64,000 nucleotides of DNA from Rossellomorea marisflavi. Its GTDB lineage: Bacteria > Bacillota > Bacilli > Bacillales > Bacillaceae_B. A program made the position numbers and the translations under genes. The notes below the pieces were generated by a model. It searched no databases. It was not told the DNA's origin and saw only the letters and a list, made by a program, of their open reading frames with translations. Of the stretch, positions 51,389 through 59,666 are shown piece after piece (positions within the stretch are counted from its first letter, which is position 1; each line of letters begins with the position of its first letter). Where the stretch lies: the NCBI RefSeq assembly GCF_001274775.1, contig NZ_LGUE01000004.1, positions 170,163-234,162 of the forward strand. The letters run 5' to 3'.

Positions 51389-52111
51389 TTACATATAATC
51401 CATTTTGTTCATTTGTTTCAGCGCATGGCGGTATGCCCACCATGTGCTTAGTGTCGGGATGACGATGGCCATCAGGACCATCAGGACCGGATGATCGGCA
51501 CTAAAGAAAATCGACCATTTCAAGATCCCCGTCTGAAGCACATCTTTCATCAAGAAATACAATGCGGCTGCTCCTCCCACCAGCCAAATAAACGATGTGA
51601 TGAACCGCTTCTTCGAGATGCGATCACCCATTTCCATGGTGACGGATGCACTGCAGGAAGAAAGGGCTATTCCGGTCCAGAACATGGTCAATACAATCAA
51701 GTAGCGAACATTTAATATCTCTTTGAATGCATCAGAGAAATAATAGGTCATGATCATAACACCCACCGTACCAATCGTGATGGGAACATAAAGACAGATG
51801 AATCTACTCGTGATGATCACACTCCTTTTGATTGGCAGCTGATTCAATAGCAAAAAGACCGGTGCTGCGTAAAGATCTCCATCAATCCTCCGAGCGAGGC
51901 TGTCTTTGGAACGGGACCATGCGGGCATAAAGAAAAGATAAAGAAAAAAGAACAAATCAAACGCAGGTTGAACCGTTCCAAGATACCCCTCCATGATTCC
52001 GGAAAAAAAGAATCCATACAGTGCTGCCAGCAACAGCACAACCGGAATATGCTTCACAACATATCTGAAGTCGAATCTTGCCAGCCAAATGCTTTCTTTA
52101 ATCGTATTCAT
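51389..52111 (-). CDS. ABC-2 type membrane protein, first gene of the GntR/ABC operon
   Basis: The 240-residue protein has six predicted membrane helices and a cytoplasmic motif 'MPAWSRSKDSLARRIDGDLYAAPVFLLLNQLPIKRSVIITSRF', an ABC-2-like coupling segment. It should pair with the YtrB-like ATPase encoded two genes downstream. GGAGG lies 9 nt before the ATG. Relatives respond to cell-wall antibiotics in some Bacillus, but the substrate here is unknown. Confidence 0.82.
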   Translation of the reverse strand: MNTIKESIWLARFDFRYVVKHIPVVLLLAALYGFFFSGIMEGYLGTVQPAFDLFFFLYLFFMPAWSRSKDSLARRIDGDLYAAPVFLLLNQLPIKRSVIITSRFICLYVPITIGTVGVMIMTYYFSDAFKEILNVRYLIVLTMFWTGIALSSCSASVTMEMGDRISKKRFITSFIWLVGGAAALYFLMKDVLQTGILKWSIFFSADHPVLMVLMAIVIPTLSTWWAYRHALKQMNKMDYM

Positions 52112-52136
52112 ATCCGAATACCTCCATGTTCAAGTG

Positions 52137-52168
52137 TTATACTGTGTATATGTATATGCACAGTATAA
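52137..52168. promoter_or_regulatory. Palindromic operator of the GntR/ABC operon
   Basis: TTATACTGTG and CACAGTATAA form a perfect 10 bp inverted repeat with a 12 bp spacer, about 26 bp ahead of the first start codon and overlapping the likely promoter. It is a good candidate for the YtrA-type GntR protein encoded in the operon. Confidence 0.7.
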
Positions 52169-52248
52169 AAGAAGATACCTTACAAAACAAGATGTTTTTG
52201 GAAAATAAAACAATTAAAACCCAATTGAACAAAAAAAGAAGCCATCAT

Positions 52249-52782
52249 TCAGCTTCTTTCATTCTCCCAATATTCAATAATATGACTTGATTGCGCCACA
52301 TCGGCAAACCACCGCAGGACTCCATTATGATGTTGGATGATGTCTTCTGCTTTCAGGACTCCTGAATCCCAGGTACTATGGGCATCGGAGACGAGCGTCA
52401 CCTTATACCCCATGCTGAAGGCACGCCTGCACGTCGTATCTACGCACACTTCTGATTGGATACCGGTAAGAAAGAGTTCCTCCACTCCCCGTGTCTGAAG
52501 CTGTTCATGAAGATCCGTCTGATGAAAGGAATCAGGGGTCAATTTATGGATGACCGTCCCTCCTTTCACCTGTGGATGGATCTCCCACCCTGATGTCCCA
52601 TGTTCCAATGGCTTTCCTTCAGGCGCCTCATGCTGGATCAGAAAAACTGGGATGTCCATTGACTCTGCTTTTGCTTTCAGGGTAGTGATTGTCTGCAATA
52701 ATGCATTTGCATTGTGCACTTGTTCCCCTTCATTGAACATGGCTTGTTGGACGTCTATGATAAGGAGCGCCCGCTTACTCAA
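52249..52782 (-). CDS. Isochorismatase-family cysteine hydrolase
   Basis: The 177-residue product has the family triad: aspartate in 'ALLIIDVQQAMF' (D10), lysine in 'TVIHKLTPDSF' and the nucleophilic cysteine in 'TGIQSEVCVDTTCRRAFSMGY'. Members hydrolyse amides such as nicotinamide or ureas; the substrate is not clear. The start is TTG at 52782, overlapping the DinB stop codon (TTGA). It is the last gene of a five-gene run. Confidence 0.9.
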   Translation of the reverse strand: MSKRALLIIDVQQAMFNEGEQVHNANALLQTITTLKAKAESMDIPVFLIQHEAPEGKPLEHGTSGWEIHPQVKGGTVIHKLTPDSFHQTDLHEQLQTRGVEELFLTGIQSEVCVDTTCRRAFSMGYKVTLVSDAHSTWDSGVLKAEDIIQHHNGVLRWFADVAQSSHIIEYWENERS

Positions 52783-53249
52783 TCCCAGATTCTCACACGA
52801 TTGACCCCCGCCGTGCGCAGATAATCGAGAAGTTGACCAGTATGTACAGCCTCATGGTAAGGAATACGGAGAAGCATATCACCCAAGTCCCGAACGTACC
52901 CTGATTCACTTCGATCGATGCTGATTTCCTTGAGGTCCTCTTCCGTATAAGAACGGATGGTTTCCAGGAATGCCTCGTGATACCCAGTAGCAAAGGCAAG
53001 CTCATCTTCTACATTGGTGTACGGCCGGCTTTCAAACGGCGAGTCGAACGCGTCCAGACTTCCTTTGTTCTTAATGGCTAGGTGGTAGTAATGTTCACTT
53101 TCCAGTACATGTCTGATCATTTCAAGCATGCTCATCGCTTCTGCATCCGGTCTCCAATGTAGCTTATCCTCTGGAATGCTCCTCCACACGTTTGTGCTCC
53201 TTCTTCTTACTTCCTCGATGTTAAAGATGATCCACTCAATGCTGCTCAT
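52779..53249 (-). CDS. DinB family protein
   Basis: The 156-residue four-helix-bundle protein has the DinB/YfiT metal histidines: 'MIRHVLESEHYYH' in helix 2 and 'RIPYHEAVHTGQLLDYLR' in helix 4. Members are possible thiol-dependent transferases. It overlaps the upstream gene by 14 bp. Function here unknown. Confidence 0.87.
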   Translation of the reverse strand: MSSIEWIIFNIEEVRRRSTNVWRSIPEDKLHWRPDAEAMSMLEMIRHVLESEHYYHLAIKNKGSLDAFDSPFESRPYTNVEDELAFATGYHEAFLETIRSYTEEDLKEISIDRSESGYVRDLGDMLLRIPYHEAVHTGQLLDYLRTAGVNRVRIWD

Positions 53250-53655
53250 ATGATGCCTCCTGATATGTGTAATGGTTGTTTATCAATAGTAGAAACTCGT
53301 CCAATCCTCCTGTAATGTGCCGGATCTCCGGCAGATGATAAAACGTGGTGCTATCATTCAAAGACAATGGTACTTTCGAATAAAGGTATATGCTTTTTTC
53401 CCACGCAAGTGCGATCCCAAGCTCGACATGAGTGCCTTTGCCTCCAGGAAGCAAGACGATCACCACATCCGCCTCCAAGATCGCCCTTTTCTCGTCTTGA
53501 CCGATACGTTCAAGGTCTTTCGCGGTGCTCGCCCGCTCATTTTGAGTCCAATCATACGTCAGTCGGTGTCCCGCTGCACGAAGAGACTCGGTCACGGCCC
53601 TCACCATGGGAATGTTTTTAAAGCTCGACGCCACATAAAATTTCATGGCATTCAA
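53236..53655 (-). CDS. Nucleoside 2-deoxyribosyltransferase-like protein
   Basis: The 139-residue product shows the Rossmann-like pattern of this superfamily: 'MKFYVASSFKNIPMVRAVTESLRAAGHRLTYDWT', 'DEKRAILEADVVIVLLPGGKGTHVELGIALAW' and a C-terminal 'LLLINNHY'. The 'GGKGTHVELG' turn with its glutamate is the active-site signature. It probably acts on a nucleotide or base. The start may be TTG at 53655 (overlapping the GNAT stop) or ATG at 53646. Confidence 0.8.
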   Translation of the reverse strand: MNAMKFYVASSFKNIPMVRAVTESLRAAGHRLTYDWTQNERASTAKDLERIGQDEKRAILEADVVIVLLPGGKGTHVELGIALAWEKSIYLYSKVPLSLNDSTTFYHLPEIRHITGGLDEFLLLINNHYTYQEASYEQH

Positions 53656-54074
53656 TGTCTTTCTTCAAACGTTTTGCGGAAACCGTAGAATGGGCGATAG
53701 GATTGTTTCTCGTAAAAGGTCTTTGACGTGGAACTGGCCAGCATCTCCACCCGGGTGCTCGGGTAGAGGGTGTGAACATAGTCCAGGAGTCTCGCTCCGA
53801 TTCCGCATCCCCTGAAATTCTGGTCAATCAATAGTTCACAGATGAAAAGGGTGATGTGTTGATCCGTCAGCCCGCGGATATACCCGATGATCTCCCCCTC
53901 CGATTCAGCCACATAGGCGATCCCGGAATCGAGCCAGGCCTCCTTGGTCAGCTCCCTCTTACTCACAAGATTATTCCACTCTTCCTTTTCATTGAGGCTG
54001 TGGATTGCCGGAAAATCTTCTTCCTTGAACTTTCTGAATGTGACTTCACGGTTGTTTTTCAGTGTTAGTTGCAT
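53652..54074 (-). CDS. GNAT family N-acetyltransferase
   Basis: The 140-residue product has motif A 'LFICELLIDQNFRGCGIGARLLDYVHTLYP' and motif B 'SSTSKTFYEKQSYRPFYGFRKTF'. I choose the ATG at 54074 with AGGAAGAGTG upstream; an in-frame ATG at 54197 would add 41 residues without GNAT similarity. The substrate is unknown. Part of a minus-strand run of overlapping small genes. Confidence 0.86.
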   Translation of the reverse strand: MQLTLKNNREVTFRKFKEEDFPAIHSLNEKEEWNNLVSKRELTKEAWLDSGIAYVAESEGEIIGYIRGLTDQHITLFICELLIDQNFRGCGIGARLLDYVHTLYPSTRVEMLASSTSKTFYEKQSYRPFYGFRKTFEERH

Positions 54075-54193
54075 GGTTTTATTCACTCTTCCTGATTTTA
54101 TTGTTGGAGCCGCTTGAAGACTTGCTTTCTTTTTATAAAAAAGCATCAATACCTTTTTGACTGCACCGTCATGCCGGTCCTCAATTCCTGCAA

Positions 54194-54913
54194 TCACCTT
54201 TCCAGCTCAATATGCTCCCTCAACAGCTTCCACCCGTCATCCTCAAGCCGCCAAACCAGCAGGCACTGTGCCGAGTAGGCTATCCCCTGGATCATATTCG
54301 TCTCACGCCCTGTTAGCAGGACCTCACCCCCGCCCCTTTCCACCAAGGAGGTGAGGTGAAACTGTTTCTCTCCTCGATCAATCTGACGCAATACGTCATC
54401 CAGACCGTAATCATGCCCATAGGGTTCAATGCTTTCAAGACCCGCCTTCGCCCAGTATCCTGTAAATGATTTGGAGAAAAATGCCCGGATTCCTTCACTT
54501 CTTTTCGAAGCATATCCTTTTGACCACTCCACAAAATAATCCTCTACAACTTGAATGACCGGGTGCTGATCCTGATGATCCTCAAACAGGCCGATCTTGT
54601 TTCCTTCAGGATCTTCAAATGTACACCAAGATGCCGGCACACCGTCTCTTCGCTGTATCGGTTCAATCTCCAGATCAAGTTCAGTCATCAGCCGCCCGCG
54701 CTCCTTCTCAACAGACCTCACCCCCATTCGCATCGGACCTCCTCCAGGCTCTCCTTCTGCCAGCTGGAACCAGGAACCCGGGACCAATTCCCATTCGGCA
54801 AATCCTTCATGAGGAACGAAGTCCGGTTTACGATTGAACAGTATTTCATACCATGCAAGACCTTCCGAAAAATCCTTTATCCTCATTTGAATGGTCACAC
54901 TTGAATACGCCAT
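54194..54913 (-). CDS. VOC domain fused to an NTF2/SnoaL-like domain
   Basis: The 239-residue protein has an N-terminal glyoxalase/bleomycin-resistance (VOC) half: 'VTIQMRIKDFSEGLAWYEILFNRKPDF' and 'ASWCTFEDPEGNKIGLFEDH', about residues 5-115. The C-terminal half is NTF2-like: 'VIQVVEDYFVEWSKGYASKRSEGIRAFFSKSFTGYW' and 'CLLVWRLEDDGWKLLREHIEL', as in DUF4440/SnoaL proteins. The first half alone would be only half of a VOC metal site. AAGGAGGAG precedes the ATG. Ligand unknown. Confidence 0.8.
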   Translation of the reverse strand: MAYSSVTIQMRIKDFSEGLAWYEILFNRKPDFVPHEGFAEWELVPGSWFQLAEGEPGGGPMRMGVRSVEKERGRLMTELDLEIEPIQRRDGVPASWCTFEDPEGNKIGLFEDHQDQHPVIQVVEDYFVEWSKGYASKRSEGIRAFFSKSFTGYWAKAGLESIEPYGHDYGLDDVLRQIDRGEKQFHLTSLVERGGGEVLLTGRETNMIQGIAYSAQCLLVWRLEDDGWKLLREHIELER

Positions 54914-55091
54914 TAAACCACTCCTCCTTTTTAATATTCAACACGCTGCGTATCGAAACAGAAACGTCATACCTTGGCGTGGAGATACCCTGAGTCTGTC
55001 TTCAATGCTTCCATTTCAATGGTGATTCCTTGCAAGCCCCTCCCGGACCCCGTACACTGTCCATAAGAACCTATTGAAAGGGGAATCATGC

Positions 55092-55814
55092 ATGGCACAA
55101 TCTATCGAAGGAAAGATCGCGTATATTACCGGGGCCGGCCGCGGCATCGGAAAAGCAACCGCACTTGAGCTTGCTAAAGCAGGCGTCCATCTCGGACTCA
55201 TGGCACGAACGGAGTCCGCCCTGGAGGAAACGGCCGAAGAAGCCAGAACCTATGGGGTGAAGGCCGTTACGGCACCTGTTGATATTGCAGACCTCTCAAG
55301 CGTCGAAGCAGCTATTTCTTCGCTTCAATCCGCACTCGGTGATGCGGACATCCTGATCAACAATGCGGGAATCGGTGTATACGGAGAGTTCCTTGAACTC
55401 GAGCCTGGAGAGTGGAAGCGTGCCTTCGAGGTCAATGTATTCGGCACCTACCACGTGACCCGCACCGTCCTTCCTCAGCTTATCGAGAAAAACGGCGGGG
55501 ACATCATCATGATCTCATCCAGCAGCGGACTGAAAGGAACAGCGAAAAGCTCTGCTTACTGCGGTTCGAAGTTCGCCCTTCAGGGATTCTCTGAATCTCT
55601 CATGCAGGAAGTGCGACCGCATAATATCCGCGTCATGACCTTGAATCCGAGTTTAGTAGCCACAGACCTTACGTTTGGTGATAAGCTCGAAGAAACCGAC
55701 ACGAGTAAATATATGCAGCCCGAAGATCTGGCCGAGCACATGGTATCACTTCTCAAGCTGGACCGCCGCATCTTCATCAAGCAATCCCTTCAGTGGGCGA
55801 CGAATCCTTTCTGA
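55092..55814 (+). CDS. Short-chain dehydrogenase/reductase (FabG-like)
   Basis: The 240-residue SDR has the NADP(H) motif 'YITGAGRGIGKATALELAKAG', 'ILINNAGIGVYGEF', catalytic serine in 'MISSSSGLKG' and the 'SAYCGSKFAL' YxxxK pair. It most resembles 3-oxoacyl reductase-like enzymes of Bacillus. AAAGGGGA lies 7 nt before the ATG at 55092. The substrate is unknown. The next gene (GNAT) follows after 62 bp. Confidence 0.92.
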   Translation: MAQSIEGKIAYITGAGRGIGKATALELAKAGVHLGLMARTESALEETAEEARTYGVKAVTAPVDIADLSSVEAAISSLQSALGDADILINNAGIGVYGEFLELEPGEWKRAFEVNVFGTYHVTRTVLPQLIEKNGGDIIMISSSSGLKGTAKSSAYCGSKFALQGFSESLMQEVRPHNIRVMTLNPSLVATDLTFGDKLEETDTSKYMQPEDLAEHMVSLLKLDRRIFIKQSLQWATNPF

Positions 55815-55876
55815 GTATACAAGCCTAAGCTATTCCGCTATACTCTTAATCATTAGCTCTGAAAGGACTGAAGCCA

Positions 55877-56311
55877 GTGAACATCAAGAGAATCGTAACA
55901 GAAGACGAATTGAAAGAAGCATTCGCCATCCGCAAAGAAGTCTTTATCGATGAACAGGGTACCCCCGATGATGAAGAATACGATGCTTACGACAACCTCG
56001 AAGCCGATTGCACCCACATCCTTATTTATCAGGACGGGAAGGCGGTTGGTACGGGTCGCATCCGCACAGTGGAAGGAACCGGGAAACTTGAGCGCATCTG
56101 CATCCGTGAGCCATTCAGGAAAGGCGGCGTTGGGCGCCATATCATCCAGGAGCTTGAAGACATCGCATCTGAGCAGGGCCTGAGCCGCGTAAAGCTGCAT
56201 GGTCAAACCCATGCCGAAGGGTTCTATCATAAGCTTGGATATGTATCCGAGCCCGAGATCTTCTATGAAGCAGACATCCCCCATAAACTGATGAAAAAAG
56301 AATTAAAGTGA
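55877..56311 (+). CDS. GNAT acetyltransferase, ElaA/YjcF type
   Basis: The 144-residue product fits the ElaA/YjcF group: 'AFAIRKEVFIDEQGTPDDEEYDAYDNLEADCTHILIY' at the N-terminus, motif A 'LERICIREPFRKGGVGRHIIQELEDIA' and 'GQTHAEGFYHKLGYVSEPEIFYEADIPHKLMKKEL'. It starts with GTG at 55877 (AAAGG upstream). The substrate is unknown. Confidence 0.9.
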   Translation: MNIKRIVTEDELKEAFAIRKEVFIDEQGTPDDEEYDAYDNLEADCTHILIYQDGKAVGTGRIRTVEGTGKLERICIREPFRKGGVGRHIIQELEDIASEQGLSRVKLHGQTHAEGFYHKLGYVSEPEIFYEADIPHKLMKKELK

Positions 56312-56340
56312 TAAAGGCGCCCACTGGGTGCCTTTTCTTC

Positions 56341-57330
56341 TTATATCCACTCCTCTACGCACGTCACCGTCTTTTCTCCCGCGTCGAGTCTGATCCGTTT
56401 TCCGATTGCCAGAGGATGCATCGGGTGAGTATGACACGTATCGAACTCCGCAAGGACCGGCAGTTCTCTTCCATCGAGCTGCTCCAAGAGGAAATCAAGT
56501 GGCTTCTTTCCCGTCCCCCCATCATCGAACTGTTCATGCTTCCCAAGAATGATTCCCGCCGCCTTATCGAACAGTCCATGAACCTTCAGCATGGCAAAAT
56601 TCTTCTCTACGACAGAGGCATGCTTGCCGCAGTCCTCAATCAGGAGAATGTCCCCTTTTTTCACTTCGGGAAAATACTCTGAGCCGATAAAGCCATACAT
56701 GGTGCTGACATTGCCGCCCATAAGCCTTCCTTCTGCGCTACCAGGATTTCCTGTCACCCATTCATTCCGGTAGAGCGTCTTATCCGTCGTCTTCTCCGCC
56801 CAGTTCACGGGTTCATCCGACCAGAAAGGAGGCATCGGGACTTCATACGGTACGACCGTGTCGTTCATGAAATAGTCTTCAAAAAAACGATAGGTATCAT
56901 CGACCAAGGGAGGAAACTCTCCAAACGATGGCACAAGGGATGGTCCGTAATAGGTGGTGATCCCTGTTTTCGCATGGATGCCCAACAGGATCGCCGTCGC
57001 ATCCGAGTAGCCCACCAGAAGCTTCGGATTGTCCTTGAACGCCTCATAATCGATATAGGGGAGCATACTGTTGGAATTCGTCCCCCCAATCACCGACATA
57101 ATCATGGCAAGGTCAGTGCGTCGCAACAACTCATTCAGTTCATCTGCCCGCTCCTTCGGGGTCCCTGATCGATAATGATCCTGCTTACCCGTCAAGGCAC
57201 CTTCCACTATGGTAAAGCCCTTCTCTTCCAAAAAGGCCTTTGCCCGCTCAAACCTCACCTTTGAATGCGCCGAAGCAGGCGAGGATGGAGAAAAAATCCC
57301 GATCTTATCTCCTTGGTTCAATCTGTTCAT
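56341..57330 (-). CDS. S66 family peptidase (LD-carboxypeptidase / MccF-like)
   Basis: The 329-residue protein has the S66 triad: serine in 'LLVGYSDATAIL' (S109), glutamate in 'ILLIEDCGKHA' and histidine in 'FDTCHTHPMHPL'. The loop 'WSDEPVNWAEKTTDKTLYRNEW' resembles MccF, which inactivates microcin C-type aminoacyl-nucleotides, rather than the murein LdcA. Either peptidoglycan tetrapeptide cleavage or peptide-nucleotide detoxification is possible. It overlaps the DinB gene by 4 bp. Confidence 0.9.
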   Translation of the reverse strand: MNRLNQGDKIGIFSPSSPASAHSKVRFERAKAFLEEKGFTIVEGALTGKQDHYRSGTPKERADELNELLRRTDLAMIMSVIGGTNSNSMLPYIDYEAFKDNPKLLVGYSDATAILLGIHAKTGITTYYGPSLVPSFGEFPPLVDDTYRFFEDYFMNDTVVPYEVPMPPFWSDEPVNWAEKTTDKTLYRNEWVTGNPGSAEGRLMGGNVSTMYGFIGSEYFPEVKKGDILLIEDCGKHASVVEKNFAMLKVHGLFDKAAGIILGKHEQFDDGGTGKKPLDFLLEQLDGRELPVLAEFDTCHTHPMHPLAIGKRIRLDAGEKTVTCVEEWI

Positions 57331-57854
57331 GCCTCTCTCTTCCTTTCTTGTTGCAGGGCTTTCCGAATGAGCCGGATCTGCCCTCTATGGTTGATTTCAT
57401 CCTCCATTACATGGAACCAGATGAAGTAGTGATTCGAAGGGTACCCGTCCCAACGGCACTCCTCATAGAGCCACTCATCCGGTTTATCGGCAAGGACTGT
57501 GAGGGTCTTCTGCCGGACACGATGCAATCTTTCGATATAAAAGGAAAGAGGGTGTCCAACGATTTCCTTGCGGCCACGGGCTCCCAGCCCGTATGCCGCG
57601 CCCCATTCCTCCATTTCTACTTCATTCGGATTCCGTCCGTCGAAGAATTCAATCTGGAATCCTTTCTCTACGGCGGCCATATGAAGGAGCAATGCCCCGA
57701 TGGTGTTACCATCTGACGAAAGAAGCCCATCCAGTTCTTCCTGTGTGCACCCTTCGATGGAATCAAGCGTCGTCTTCCGTGCATAGTTTATCTGGGATAC
57801 CAGATGCCCGATCTGGGAGGCGTACCCTTTTTGTTCCTTTATATAGATGTCCAT
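57327..57854 (-). CDS. DinB/DUF664 family protein
   Basis: The 175-residue helical protein has histidines in 'NTIGALLLHMAAVEKGF' and 'FIWFHVMEDEINHRGQIRLIRK', the metal-binding pattern of DinB/DUF664 proteins. I use the ATG at 57854, 2 bp after the upstream stop codon; the longer frame overlaps the methyltransferase gene. Function unknown. Confidence 0.84.
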   Translation of the reverse strand: MDIYIKEQKGYASQIGHLVSQINYARKTTLDSIEGCTQEELDGLLSSDGNTIGALLLHMAAVEKGFQIEFFDGRNPNEVEMEEWGAAYGLGARGRKEIVGHPLSFYIERLHRVRQKTLTVLADKPDEWLYEECRWDGYPSNHYFIWFHVMEDEINHRGQIRLIRKALQQERKREA

Positions 57855-57856
57855 GA

Positions 57857-58477
57857 TTACCGTGATCTCCGAAGGATGATTCCTTGAAAATCGAGATCCC
57901 TGCCCAGCTCTTCTTTTGCCAGGCACCGAAACGATTCGATCTTAAAATGCCGTTCAAGGATCTCTCTCAATCGTTCATTCGTGTAGAGGGCAAAGAATCG
58001 TTTAGGCTCATAGAAATCCCCTTCCCATATCCCCTCTGAATCCTTGCCTCCGTAGACACCCATGAAAAAGACCCCGCCTGGCTTCAGTACCCTTTTGATC
58101 CCTTCAAGTACGCCGGGAAGTTCATCCTTCGGGCAGTGTAGCAGGCAGTTCATCGCCCATACGGCATCGAACGCTCCATCGGGGAACGTTAACGAATCAT
58201 AGCTCATGACCTCTGCCTTAAGCCCTTTCTCTTTGCACAGCCGGATTGCTTCCGGTGACAGATCGGTGCTGAACGTATCCAGTCCTGCTTCTTTGAAAAC
58301 TACGCTATCCTGCCCTGACCCGGCTCCAATCTCAAGGAGTCTGGTCTTATTTTCCCTGATCAGGAGCGACAGGAAGTGGCTGCGCACTTCCGCCTTCCAA
58401 TCCTCCTTGAGCTCGCGATCCCTGGAGATGGCAGCAGCATTATATGAATCGGTTAATTGATCTTTGATTTTCTGCAT
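57857..58477 (-). CDS. Class I SAM-dependent methyltransferase
   Basis: The 206-residue product has motif I 'TRLLEIGAGSGQDSVVFKEAG', the acid 'FSTDLSPEAIRLCKEKG', and 'FDAVWAMNCLLHCPKDELPGVLEGIKRVLKPGGVFFMGVYGG'. This is a small-molecule type methyltransferase (methyltransf_11/25 class). The target is unknown. It precedes the DinB and S66 genes in one direction. Confidence 0.9.
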   Translation of the reverse strand: MQKIKDQLTDSYNAAAISRDRELKEDWKAEVRSHFLSLLIRENKTRLLEIGAGSGQDSVVFKEAGLDTFSTDLSPEAIRLCKEKGLKAEVMSYDSLTFPDGAFDAVWAMNCLLHCPKDELPGVLEGIKRVLKPGGVFFMGVYGGKDSEGIWEGDFYEPKRFFALYTNERLREILERHFKIESFRCLAKEELGRDLDFQGIILRRSR

Positions 58478-58537
58478 GTGTACCTCCTTGTTTTAGAACG
58501 TATGTTCTTAATTCTACAGAGATACTTCCGATTCCTT

Positions 58538-59089
58538 CTATTCTTCTATACTTTTTATCTTTTTTATCGCATCGATTATGCGGATCACCTCCTCTTCACT
58601 CCTGATGGTAAGGAGATGATCAGCTTCTCCTTCAGAGGGGCCGTTTCCGTGATAGCCGTTCTGTCTCTGCACCACTTCTTCATATGAAGTGGTGGTCGTC
58701 CTAAAGATCGTCGTGCTGCGGCCCGATTCACCGATCCGTTTGAAAAGGACGGAATCGGGGATTTGAAAGTCGACCAGGATCGTCTTGAAGCCTTTCTGTC
58801 CAAATCTTGAGAGCAGGTCACGCCTCCCATCCCGGTCCAGATTGGAGTTGCTCAGGATGATATGATGTCCGGTATGCTCGACCGCATGGTTTAAAATGGT
58901 CTGTGAAAGAGCCATTTTGAATGTATTTGGGCCCTTCTCGGGGACAAGCTTCCGGTAGTGGGTGTTGATGAACTCTGCCTGAAGATCCTGATCGAGGACG
59001 ATAAAATCAGGCAGCTCCCTTTCCAGCGTCCGGGCAAAGGTGGTTTTTCCGCTGTGGGTCTTCCCTACGGTAAGGACGGCCAGCCTCAT
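58538..59089 (-). CDS. P-loop ATP-binding kinase-like protein
   Basis: The 183-residue protein has a Walker A motif 'LTVGKTHSGKTTFARTLE', an acidic 'FIVLDQDLQAEFINTHY' and 'HIILSNSNLDRDGRRDLLSRFGQKG', as in the AAA_33/zeta-toxin-like nucleotide or small-molecule kinases. A lid-like segment with arginines follows (FKRIGESGRSTTIFR). The substrate is not known. It starts inside the end of the NUDIX gene (4 bp overlap). Confidence 0.85.
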   Translation of the reverse strand: MRLAVLTVGKTHSGKTTFARTLERELPDFIVLDQDLQAEFINTHYRKLVPEKGPNTFKMALSQTILNHAVEHTGHHIILSNSNLDRDGRRDLLSRFGQKGFKTILVDFQIPDSVLFKRIGESGRSTTIFRTTTTSYEEVVQRQNGYHGNGPSEGEADHLLTIRSEEEVIRIIDAIKKIKSIEE

Positions 59090-59511
59090 TGATTAAACTC
59101 CACGTGGATGGGATGACGGGTGTGCTCCAGCGAATCTTCAATCCGTTGGCGGAAGTTGGAGTGGGTCACCATGCTCAGAGCCACATCCACCGGAAAGAAC
59201 CCCACTTCCAGGCTCTCCGCGGATGTCGTCGGCTCACCGCCGATGACCTTACCAAGGAAGAGGGTGTTGCAGATCGATTGCTTCACATTCTGATAGATTC
59301 CACAAAATTTCACGATTTCGATATCGATACCCGACTCTTCCTTCGTCTCCCGGATGGCTGCGTCCGTCAGGGATTCTCCTTCTTCGACCTGCCCACCCGG
59401 CATCTCCCATCCCCTTCGCGGCCCCTTGATCAAAAGGATTTCCCCTTTTTCGTTCAGCACGGTCACGGCCGCAGAAACAATATGCTTGGGTGGTGTGTAT
59501 GACATTGTCAT
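59086..59511 (-). CDS. NUDIX hydrolase
   Basis: The 141-residue product has a complete NUDIX box, 'GGQVEEGESLTDAAIRETKEESGIDI', preceded by 'ILLIKGPRRGWEMP', a pattern of ADP-ribose/oxidised-nucleotide pyrophosphatases. AAAAGGGGA lies 6 nt before the ATG at 59511. It is the first gene of the NUDIX-kinase pair. Confidence 0.9.
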   Translation of the reverse strand: MTMSYTPPKHIVSAAVTVLNEKGEILLIKGPRRGWEMPGGQVEEGESLTDAAIRETKEESGIDIEIVKFCGIYQNVKQSICNTLFLGKVIGGEPTTSAESLEVGFFPVDVALSMVTHSNFRQRIEDSLEHTRHPIHVEFNQ

Positions 59512-59666
59512 GATCAATCCCCTTTTCATAAATTATCCAATTCTATTATTTCAGAAAAATCCAGCATACTCAATGCTTTTCAGCCTGCATCCTTTATTGA
59601 AGGGATTTCCAGACTCATAGCGAATAGATGATAGAAAGATCTTTTCCAATTAAAGGAGGTGTCAGG

